Of a stretch of 64,000 bases of DNA, positions 48,801-58,290 are shown piece after piece. Where the stretch lies: positions 5,270,001 through 5,334,000 of the forward strand of contig NC_135250.1 of NCBI RefSeq assembly GCF_964204865.1, given 5' to 3'. This DNA is from Styela clava (Eukaryota; Chordata; Ascidiacea; Stolidobranchia; Styelidae). Every line of letters begins with the position of its first letter. Position 1 is the stretch's first letter. Made by a program: the position numbers and the translations under genes. Below the pieces are notes generated by a model. That model made no database searches, was not told the DNA's origin, and saw only the letters and a program-made list of their open reading frames with translations.

Positions 48801-51800
48801 AAGTGAGTAAATTACGCAATTTGTTGGCCATGGTATTTAACAAAGCGCTGTTAAATACACTAATGAGGCGACTCACGATTGAGCACGAAACGAAATAACA
48901 ACTGACAGGGACTCAGACTTTGTTCCGACAAACGACTGATATATTTACATTCTATGTTTGATAAGACATTATGTCTGCACACGCGCGCACTTTTACCGTA
49001 TATATGGTAATAACACCATAAATTCTCTTATATCAGGCTCTAACAAAAAGAAAATATATGGAAGAAGATGAAGTAAAAGACCTTAATAAATTACTTGTGA
49101 AACAAAGCATGGACTCTTTCGACAAGAACTGCAGTACGCAATCGAAAGAAGCTGCAGAAAATGTCAGACGAAATTTAGTGGACACGTTGATGGAACAATA
49201 CGAACTTTATAAACGAAGAAATTTCAACCAAGGGGTAATGTATTTAAATTTTAGAAACAAGTAAAAAAAAATGCGCCAAAATCTTATGAGTTTCATCTGA
49301 AGTTATCCGTAGAATTTATAAATGTTGGAGAAGTTCGAGTCCTTAGCCAGAACTTTTCAAAGGGGGGAGGGGGGTCTGAAATTTCTAATTGTCAAGTTAG
49401 TCTAGTCCGTAATAGCTAGCGGGGCGTGGGGTTTTCAAGAGTCTTGACTTTGAGGGTCTAAAAAGCGTGTCAAGCAACGAAAAATGGCACCTTGTGCACC
49501 AAGATGTCGCACAACCTGAACCCTAACCTGGTACACAACCTGAGTTCAGGTTGTGCGCCATCTTGGTGCACATACTTCAGGAGGTCCAAATATTTATTAT
49601 AGTATGAATTTTATGAGATACGGGCATACTTTGTTGTGAATTTTTGTACAGAACCAGGGAAGTCAGGACTTACTATCATTTAGAATAAAAGTATTTAATA
49701 TAAACAGCGAAAATTAAACTAGCAAAGTCATCAATGAATTATTCAAGATATATTTCTAATTCAGGAAGTAATCTCTCGCCAAGTTTCTGCAGGGGCGACT
49801 GCGTTGGTGCAAGAATATTCTACAGTAATGCTGGAGGTTAGTGTAATGAATGGAAATTTTGAATTTCCTGGATTCAGAACTTCAGACTTTTACTGGTAAA
49901 AATCGTTTGTCTGTTAGAGAAGTATATTATGAAGGTTCTCATCAACCTGGAGTCAAAGCCGATTCCGGACTATGAGTCAAAATTGCAAACCTGTGCCCGA
50001 TTGCAAATTTTCCTCGACTCCAACCAGAGCCACGGCTACTACTCTTATCACATTGAGTAGGCAATTATATATATCATATTTTTCCAGATAGTAAAAAAGA
50101 CAGCAATGGAGGAATCCGAACTGAGCGCGGTTCACAAACAAAACCATGAAATGGCGACCAATAAGTTTCAATCTAAGTTCCAGAAAAGTCGTGGATTCTA
50201 TGAAGCGATGGAAAAACTCCAAACTGATATTAGTTCCTATTATTCCGTCGTGAAAAAACTTAACTTTGAAAAGTTAAACACTGAACGAACGCAAAAGGTA
50301 TAATATTATGGTAAATCCCTGTGTGTTCAGAAATTGAATCTGTAGCCTACCCGACTATACAGGATATGATTTACATATTTATCCCTGGAAAAGGGAAAGC
50401 CGATATGACGACCTAATCATACTGCGAGTCCGCCATCCCTATTAAACCACTGAAATATCACTATTACAATCATGATGATTTCGAATGAAAACACTATTTC
50501 TGTATACTTGTCGCAATTTATTTTCGAGTTTCCATTCTGATATTTATTTTGACCAAAAATAATTGTCCTAAATGTCTACAGATTACGCCAAATTACGATT
50601 ATATAAATTGTGCCTAAATAAAGTAGGAATGAGATACCAGATATTGCAGTTTACTTTACTGATTTTGACTATTGTTTTCAGAAAGAGAATGAAACCAAAA
50701 TGATGATTCTCATCAGTGATTATTTAGAAAATTACAATGGAGGAATGTACGAGGTAATCTAGTTTACTCCATTTATTTTGACATTTCGTCTTCGAGGGAA
50801 GAAAAATAATTGCGTCTATCTGTAAGCAGTACGGTGGAAATTTGAATAAATTACCAATGACGAGGTTAAAAAACGGATGTTCAGGCTGCATACAGTGGCG
50901 AATCTAGGGTGTGGCAGCAATGTCTCGTGCCATGGGCGCCGTTTCGACAAGAGCGCAAAACGGTGAAAGATTTTAAATATAAAATGTTTCAATAAAATTA
51001 AAATCTCATATTTTCAATTAAATAATAACGGACTCAATTCAACAACAGTCGTTTAAATTGTCAGTCAGCGATCAAGTTGGCGAATTTTTAAAACTTTACC
51101 ATAGGCGCCATTTTATGTAAGATACGCTACTGGCGGTAATATAATTTTAAAATCTTGTCCGCTTGGGAAGATAGATGATGCGCACAATGAATTGTTAGTA
51201 AAGCCTGAAAATTAACGGTGGTATTTAGGGTGTGTGTGACAGAACGTTCTTGTTTTATTCGAGTTATAAATTCGGAATGGTCGGAATATTCGAAATGACG
51301 AAATCTGGCATTAGTGAGTTCGATACAAAAGAGAACCTTTTCTTACAATTCAATTCTCCCCACTACTAAAAACCTTATTCTACATTTTCGAATATACAAT
51401 ATCGAGAATAATTGTTTCACACTTTTGAATAAGGAAAGCCAGTGCTGATTGCTAGTTTCAGCGATTCGTCGATTTTTAAAATCTTTCACCATTTTTGCTT
51501 GTTCGCCACAAAATCCTTATATTTTGTACATATTAAACGCCAACTTTATAAAAATTATATTTAGTCTACTATCATATCATACAAAGTCTACTATATAACT
51601 GTAATAAGCGTAAGCGTGTATCGAAAGTTCGGCAACGGTACCGCCTGGCATTATCTGTTTGACACAAAATCCTGACCTCAAACATGTCTCAGTATCCCAA
51701 TGTAGCGAAAGTGGATTGTAACTATAGACTTTAATGGTATTTGACCCCTTTATATTAATAGTATGTTAAATTCAATGAACTATAAAAAGAATAAATAGCA

Positions 51801-54337
51801 TTGACGTCCATAGTTACAATCCACATTCGCTACACCAGGGGTCGGGAGCCTTTTTGGTCAAGAGAGCCATAAAATATACATATTTTCAATTGCATTTCCG
51901 TGCGAGCCATATAACATTTCTTCACTTAATCAGGCCTGAAATGTTCACTCAAAAGTCAACACATACAATGTCAATATACATTTAATGTGATTTCTGATGC
52001 TGCATGTAGTCGCTGCGGGCCTTGAACGGTTGCTCACATGCAGCCCAAGTTGAAATCTACGATACTCATCACCCTTTTTCGTTTAGGCATCTCCGTAGTG
52101 TTTTTGAAACTCTATCGCTCTGTGATGTCACAATATATGTTCCAGAATCCCCTTTTTTGTCACAATGCCTGTCTGGTAATTATCTTACATAACATAGACG
52201 TGTGCTAGACACGCGTTCTCAAACGTATTGGGAATTTCCTGCCAAATTTGGCTATAAAAGAGTTTGAAATCCCGCAACAATAGTAAGCTTAGTCTTGGGA
52301 TATTAGATTTTTCTGAGAGCCATATGCCGTCACCAAAAGAGCCATATATGGCTCGCGAGCCATGGGTTCCCGACCCCTGCGCTACACCAACAGCTCGGTA
52401 AAGAAATTCAAGTAATTAGTCTATGAAAACATAGTTGCCAGAAAATGACATTCTACATACGCGACAATGCATTTTTATATAATTTTTTAGTTCACAAAAA
52501 GCTTTGTTCATCCACCATATTTTGTCGAACGAGAAGTCAAAATTAGAGAAGATGTTTTGAAAAAATTTACGACTGAAGCTGAGAAAATATCTAAAACAGA
52601 AGCTAATATTTATAAAGAAATTTTGCGCCAGAAAATGAAGGAAGAATTTAATGCACTTGTAAAAAATAATGAAGAGAACAAGGTATGCTATAGCTATATT
52701 GAAAATACTCGAGATTTCTGGCAAGTAATGTTCTCATTTAGTCCTGATAGAGGATCAGGAGCTTTCAACAAACCGTTGGTTGCACTGCTTGTAGTATTTT
52801 CCCTGTAATTTCCCACCGGCCTAGTTCTTCTGCGACATACTCAAGTTTCCTGTGAACCAGAATCTATCGGCATTTTTATCGACAGTTAAATCCATATCCC
52901 AGCTTGTAAGTGCCGTTAAAAGTTGATTGTGACCCAATTATCCTCCGCACTTAATGTAAAAAATCGTGATCTGAGGCAGCACATAAAATTTAGTTTTGCG
53001 AGTCTGTTCATAAAATGTTGTTCAACTCTGATATTCTGTATGCATGCATTGAATGAGGGAGGTTTTCCTTATTTTTTCTGGACAAAGGAAAATCCGAAAA
53101 GGCGATTTATTGGTAAGGCGAACCACGACCAGTTCATGTCGGTTACGGGGAGGCTTGTTGGTGGAGGAAGCCGAAACTTACCAGCGCTTACACAACGACG
53201 ATGGGGAGTCCGAAAATTCACTCGCACATAATTATCCCTCACGTGATTCGAATATGCGATGTGCCAAGGGCCGAACCGAAGCATATTAAAAAAACTCCCT
53301 TGAACCTTACAGATTTTATTATATAATGAATGCTTTTCAATTCTCTATGCCGCCTTATTTTATATTCAGACAACAATGCTCAAAGTTATCCATCAGAAGA
53401 AAAGAAGCCTTGCCGTGGAATACAGATTCCTTATGCAATTGGTGAGTTAGGAGTAAATCATCGCAATTTAAGAAAGATTCCTGATCTTTAAAACTATTCT
53501 ATTCTTTCAAACTATTCCTAAGCTAACACTGGCTGCTTTTGCTGAGCCTTACCTGGACCAAAAGCTACAAATATGTCGTTTGAATTAAGATTCATAACGC
53601 AGAAGAATCAAAATGATTGATTTTAAAATGATTCTCAAGCATCACATTATGCAGTTAGTCAGTTATGCTGGAGAACCCAGGCGACTTAGGTTGCACGGCT
53701 ATTTGTAAAGAGAATACCGGTACTGACCTTATTAACGTGACTTCAGCGTTGCTGAACACAAAATTGAAGTTACGGGTACAGACTACAAGTTTGTGAATTT
53801 CGGATACTGCCCTTTTATTAGAAGCGATTTATCAAAGATGACAGCGTCATACCATGGACAATGGGGTCGTATGGAAGCCAGCACCAGATACACCAGACTT
53901 CAGTTTAGTGCCACGATTTGTTTTAGTTGTGAAATATATTAGTTGATGAAACGAACGCTTCTCGTGCGACAAATATCAGAAAGAATTTTCAAATTTTTAT
54001 TCAAAATGTCAATCTATTGTTTCAGGGGATGCGTGACGCCTACGTTGAACCCAAAGTCCTCCAAGTCATTCACGACAAGTTTGAGATTGTTTTAGCGGAA
54101 AGAATGATACGAGATGACGATATATTCCAGGTATGTTATTTACCCCTAGAGGATGAAATTCTGAAAAAAGGAGCCGAAGAACTGCGAAGTGACTTGAGGA
54201 AATGGTACAAGATAATTTTATCGACAAATGAGAAGAATAAGGATGTTTTTCTCAAAACGACAAGAGGTTCGAAAGCATTTCTTGCAGGAATTATTCAACC
54301 CAAAAAAGATGGAGATCATGTAGGAACCAGCATGTAA
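42806..54337 (+). CDS. Atlastin-like large GTPase with four-fold helical stalk
   Basis: Dynamin-superfamily GTPase of the atlastin/GBP group; atlastins fuse ER membranes. Exons: 42806-42968, 43546-43736, 44236-44367, 45008-45163, 45496-45558, 46814-47069, 47167-47351, 48056-48127, 49037-49234, 49765-49836, 50088-50297, 50682-50753, 52491-52682, 53370-53441, 54026-54337; 781 residues, phases consistent throughout. P-loop [13 protein letters not shown], switch-region Thr in [15 protein letters not shown]3 [10 protein letters not shown] and the RD motif VIRDW are all present, as is CFFLPHPGL, so catalysis looks intact. After LPEPESMIQ (end of the domain linker) come four repeats of a 24-residue exon plus a 64-70-residue exon, each resembling the atlastin three-helix middle domain. 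No C-terminal transmembrane hairpin is visible, so it is probably soluble or peripheral, more like a GBP. The ORF start at 42806 is chosen because its donor at 42968 matches the phase of exon 2. Confidence 0.85.
45900..46740 (+). repeat. Dispersed repeat, two degenerate copies
   Basis: Contains TTGTTGTTGTTGG, then AAATCACTATTCTC, ATTAACTACTGGACCAATT, a TTCAGTGGTTAGAGAT-like block and a TTTTGTGTGCGATGACGTC-like block, occurring twice (about 45905-46240 and 46440-46740). Related copies are near 10160, 14230, 24540 and 55400-55910. No ORF; class unknown. Both copies here are in an intron of the atlastin-like gene. Confidence 0.55.
48357..48670. mobile_element. TIR MITE with perfect 8-bp duplication
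   Basis: Starts TAGGGCTGAGCTTTTTCGAA and ends GCTATGCTCAGCCCTA. Flanked by GTCTAGAT on both sides. It lies in the intron after the GC donor of the atlastin-like gene. The interior repeats TCGAATCGAATC. Confidence 0.8.
49487..49587. mobile_element. Palindromic MITE, family B, copy 3
   Basis: Arms CACCAAGATGTCGCACAACC and the inverse GGTTGTGCGCCATCTTGGTG around CCCTAACCTGGTAC. The end CTTCAGGAGGTCC matches copy 1. In an atlastin-like gene intron. Confidence 0.75.
51702..51835. mobile_element. Hairpin MITE interrupted at its end by a hAT element
   Basis: Arms TGTAGCGAAAGTGGATTG and TAACTATAGAC at the left, with the inverse GTCCATAGTTACAATCCACA and TTCGCTACA at the right. About 134 bp. The adjacent hAT-like element is inserted within its last bases. 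Confidence 0.7.
51836..52379. mobile_element. hAT-like element with perfect target duplication
   Basis: Starts CAGGGGTCGGGAGCCTTTTT and ends GGGTTCCCGACCCCTG. Flanked on both sides by CGCTACAC. Near the ends it has AAGAGAGCCATA and GAGCCATATATGGCTCGCG blocks. 544 bp, no intact transposase. In an intron of the atlastin-like gene. Confidence 0.85.
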
Positions 54338-54368
54338 ATCAGTATTAAATATGCATGGGAATTAATAG

Positions 54369-54577
54369 ATACTCCCGTACTATGTGTACCAGATTAGGAT
54401 TAAGCCATAACTTTATTTCGATTTTCCTTATTTTAGTTCTATTACGAATTGGAAACTGTCTGTGTTAGGCAAGTGAATATTTCCCCTGCCCATAGGTTTC
54501 AGTCCATGCATACAAGTTTATGTAAAGTAGGCGAAAATTAGATACCTCCATATTGGTACACATACTTCTGGAGCGCC
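54369..54577 (+). mobile_element. MITE family A, copy 11
   Basis: Full-length but diverged copy, ATACTCCCGTACTATGTG to CTTCTGGAGCGCC, starting about 30 bp after the GTPase stop codon, so it may be part of the 3' UTR. Confidence 0.75.
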
Positions 54578-56115
54578 GATTATTGCTGTAATAACATTTT
54601 GGGGCTGACTTAGCATGGGGTGCACCGCAATACAGCGTGAGATCTACCTCAAACTAATATACTGTGGTAGGATTAGAAATTTTAGAAACAAATTCTTTTA
54701 AGGTCGGACTCGCTATCTACAGGTTTCCTCATTCTAAAATCCAAGCTGAACTAAATCTAGAACGGGTTCGCTAATGGTCATGACATTCCAAAAACGGGTT
54801 CGTCCACTGAATCTCATTCCTACCACTGGCAATATAGAGTAATCACCGAATTGCAGCTGGATAGGCGACATATGGCGGTATACCATATGCTGTTGTAGCA
54901 CCAATGTTCGTATATTATTCTATGCAAGAGACGTAATTGAACCTCATTTTGTTTTTCCATGATAACCATATAACAAACAACAACAGTTAGTAAGTTTTTT
55001 GCTATTGAATGCTGATCTTAAACTAATGTTTTTATTTTGATACAATGAATCGCATCCAATATTTAGTAATTTATAACGTGACTCACACTTGGCGGTTTTC
55101 AGCGGGGATTGAAGTTAGGAGTTGACGTTTTGTTTTCCGGTGTTATCAGAACCTTTCGGAGTGGTGAGTTGGGGTCAAATTCCATGGGTGATACAATTGG
55201 ACTTGAAACTTTAAACCTGAACAGAATAAGCGTTACTTTAGCCAAACTCTGAGTCCGGAGTCTACATAAACTTTTGTCGACTTCGTTTTAACCAGGATTA
55301 GAAATTGAGTTTTTGAATGAGTCCCTGTTGATTTAAAGTATCTGCCCCATTTTTCGTCTATAGTATTTTTGGACACGGGACCGACCCATGAATAGTTTTG
55401 TTATTATAATGTTGTTGTCAGTATTCTTCTTGCTGTTTTTTTATTGTTTTTGTGACAAAATTGCGTTTCTGTTCAAGTACTCGGCCAATTGCCTCGAAAT
55501 TTTCAGAGGTTAAGGATTTTTGATGTCGTTAGAAATTAATTTCATTTATTTCAAATATTTTTTTGTGCATTGTGGGATATAATGTTGTTGTTAGTATTCA
55601 TCTTGCTATTTTTTCTTGTTGTTGTAAAAAATTCGCTTTCACGTTCAACTACCAATTGCATTGAAATCTCAGTGGTTAAAAATTGTTGATGTCGCTAAGA
55701 GGCTATTACTTTTATATATTTCAAATACTTCTGTGTGCTTTACGGGATTCGTTTTTCGCTTCGAAGTTTTGTGTGATGACATCAGCGAAATTAAAAATTG
55801 GCACCGTGCGGCGGTTCTACGATTGAAATTCAGCGAACTGAAGGTACATACTACTGGTACTGTAAAAGATTTGATACTATTTTAGGTTGGCTTTCGTATG
55901 CATATATTTGAGCATTGCTCACTTGTTGCAATCGTTACATTATGCTGTTTTATATATGTATTAAAAAAAATCTTCGTTTGGATTATATCAGTCAATTATT
56001 TACCTGTTTGTTAAACCTTAATTCTTCAAATTGAATCAAATTCGTTGTATATATATATATACTTTAGCAATAAATGCATATATGGAAATTCATACTAGAG
56101 TGATACACGTTGAAG

Positions 56116-56396
56116 CAGTGGTTCCCAAAGTCGATTGACCAGGGGGTCAAAATTAGAAGCGGAAGGATATTCGCGGGTCAGGAGAGGGTTTCGCCCACCA
56201 GGGGCCGATACCGTTAAATATAATTAAGATACCGATATAATTGAATTGTTGCGACTATACACTTGTACAAACTGTGATAATGACGTAACAATTGGCTGTG
56301 GCTAGGCCGCAAAAAAATAGTGTTAAACTGCTTCACTTAAGTTCGGCGGACCATATTAAATCGTTACGCAGACTGTAATTGGCCCGCGGTTTGGGT
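56116..56396. repeat. hAT-like repeat, family with 61372-61637
   Basis: Begins CAGTGGTTCCCAAAG. Shares AGAAGCGGAA, GATACCG-TATAATTGAATTG, GACGTAACAATTGGC and AATTGGCCCGCGGTTTGG blocks with the 61372 copy. Confidence 0.65.
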
Positions 56397-57090
56397 TCAG
56401 TTGTTTTTGTGTAGGATACACTTTACCCCAACAGCAACGCTATTAACACGCATTTTTATGGGCAGCGGGATGCGGGTAGTGGTGGTATTCAGGGAACAAT
56501 GGGTCAAGAGTGGGGTTACAGTTAACAGTCAAATAATTAAAGAAATTTGACGAATCTTAGTAATAGGTCAAGGACTTGAAGAGAATCCGTGACTTCATAA
56601 TGGAAAACAAAAAAACACGTTCCTGACGTATTTTCTGTGCTTTATAAAGATAAAAGTACAAGAAATTGAAACCGAGTCAAAAAATGCGTAAATTCGACAC
56701 GAATCCGAGACCGGGTCCGAATATCGGCCCATCCCTAGTATTTTCTGAAATGAGAGAACCTGTTGTGAGTTCCATACAAAAAAAAACTTTTTCCGAAAAA
56801 TCGAATCCAACTCCTGAATACAGGTGTATATGCCGGCTTCGACATTGGCAAACTTCGATTAACCTACTTCAAAACGCTACCGCTAGTCCGCTACCTTCCG
56901 CTACCGCTATTTGGAATTGAACAAGTCTTGCAGTTGCAAAATAGTTTATTTAAATGCATAGTTTTCTGGATAATATAAAAAATAGAATATAAAATGTTTT
57001 TGTCATGTTTCCTTCAATGCTACACAATGATTGTACAGTAAATCATCAATTGATACAGTAATGCGTGAAAAGTGAACAAAGTTTTAACAA

Positions 57091-57407
57091 CAGTGGTTCT
57101 CAAATGGGGGGACTGGGGGCGCGCCCCACAAGGTGGGCGTACACAATTTTTTGAGGGGGGGTGAGCTCGTTGAGAACAAACATGTTTGCTAGATTTGATT
57201 TTGCCTGCCCTATTTTTACATGCTATTTACATTTTTTTACTTTTTAGTGAATGTGATTCCATCCACGTATTTTTAACGTTTTTTTTTTCAATAAAACATA
57301 CTTTCGCCTTACTATCTGTTATTGTTAGCTAGTTATTTTTAAGTTGGGACGCGAGGCTTAACAAATTCCAAAAAGGGGGCGTGACTTAAAAAGTTTAAGA
57401 ATCACTG
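57091..57407. mobile_element. hAT-like MITE
   Basis: Starts CAGTGGTTCTCAAATGG and ends TTTAAGAATCACTG, with GGGGGCGCGCCCCACAAGG near the left and GGGGGCGTGACTTAAA near the right end. The flanking 8-mers are not clearly duplicated. Confidence 0.6.
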
Positions 57408-58290
57408 CTTTAAAGTATATCATAAATTTCAATTTGGAGTCCATTTTCTGTTAAAACAATGAGATTTCGTTAAATTATGATTGTTTGAGTAGAAGACTAA
57501 TTCAGTGTTTCCCAACCCCGTGAACTTAAATGAGTTCGAAACGGGTCCTGTTGAGTCCGCAGACATATTTGCTACATCGAGCATTTTTTTTATACAGAGG
57601 AACAATAATAATTGTTGAGCTCAGTTCGGCCTTTTTCAGTAAGCCGCTACTATAGCGCCATAAGACAGGTTCATTCATGTGCCTTTAGCTGACCTCAGAT
57701 AACATTATTAATTACCTTGGGTTTACTACGCATTCAGCGGTGAACCTTACATGATGCGCTTTGACTACCTTGGATCCCAATTTTAACAGAATGGAGAAAC
57801 AAGATCGGGGGCACGATTTTCATTAAATGTTGCAAATATTTGATCGATAAATGATATTTTTATAGTTGTGCTAATTAATGATCAACTTTCAAAAAAATTA
57901 ATTTTTATTTAATTCTCATGTCTCGAGTCTACCGCGATAGATGTTTCGGAAATGGTCGGCAGCAAAAAAAGTTGGGAAAAACAGAACTAATAATAATTCC
58001 TAGAATATGAACTTTGAGAACAAATGTAAAACAGTTATGGCAGTATAGAAATTTTTCTAGAACTTTTGGAGAAAAAATCAAAATATGTAAAGTTTACCTA
58101 TTTAAAAAAAACTTTGAAAAATGTTTTTCCAAACATCATGAAATATCTATATATAGTATAAAAATGTTTCACGTTGATATGTCAACTTTCACTACGGTAT
58201 TCAGTTCATATTGTTTGTTCCATCAACACATAATTTTATATAATAGAAGACAACATTTTGAAATAAAATTTACGATAATATATAGCAAGT

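Larger units (their letters stand above)
54338..58290. other. Intergenic between atlastin-like and integrin genes
   Basis: Convergent spacer. It starts with an ATTAAA at 54344-54349, likely the polyadenylation signal of the GTPase gene, then family A MITE copy 11. Dispersed-repeat copies lie near 55400-55910, a hAT-like repeat at about 56116-56396 and another at 57091-57407. No supported coding exon. Confidence 0.5.

Noticed and set aside
53053..53289. Two overlapping ORFs in an atlastin-like intron (plus strand)
   Set aside because: They overlap each other in different frames. The phase-consistent exons lie on either side, and the sequence looks like a decayed repeat.
54131..54149. Possible 19-nt intron (GTATG...CTAG) in the last atlastin-like exon
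   Set aside because: Removing it shifts the frame to an early stop, while reading through keeps a long open frame.
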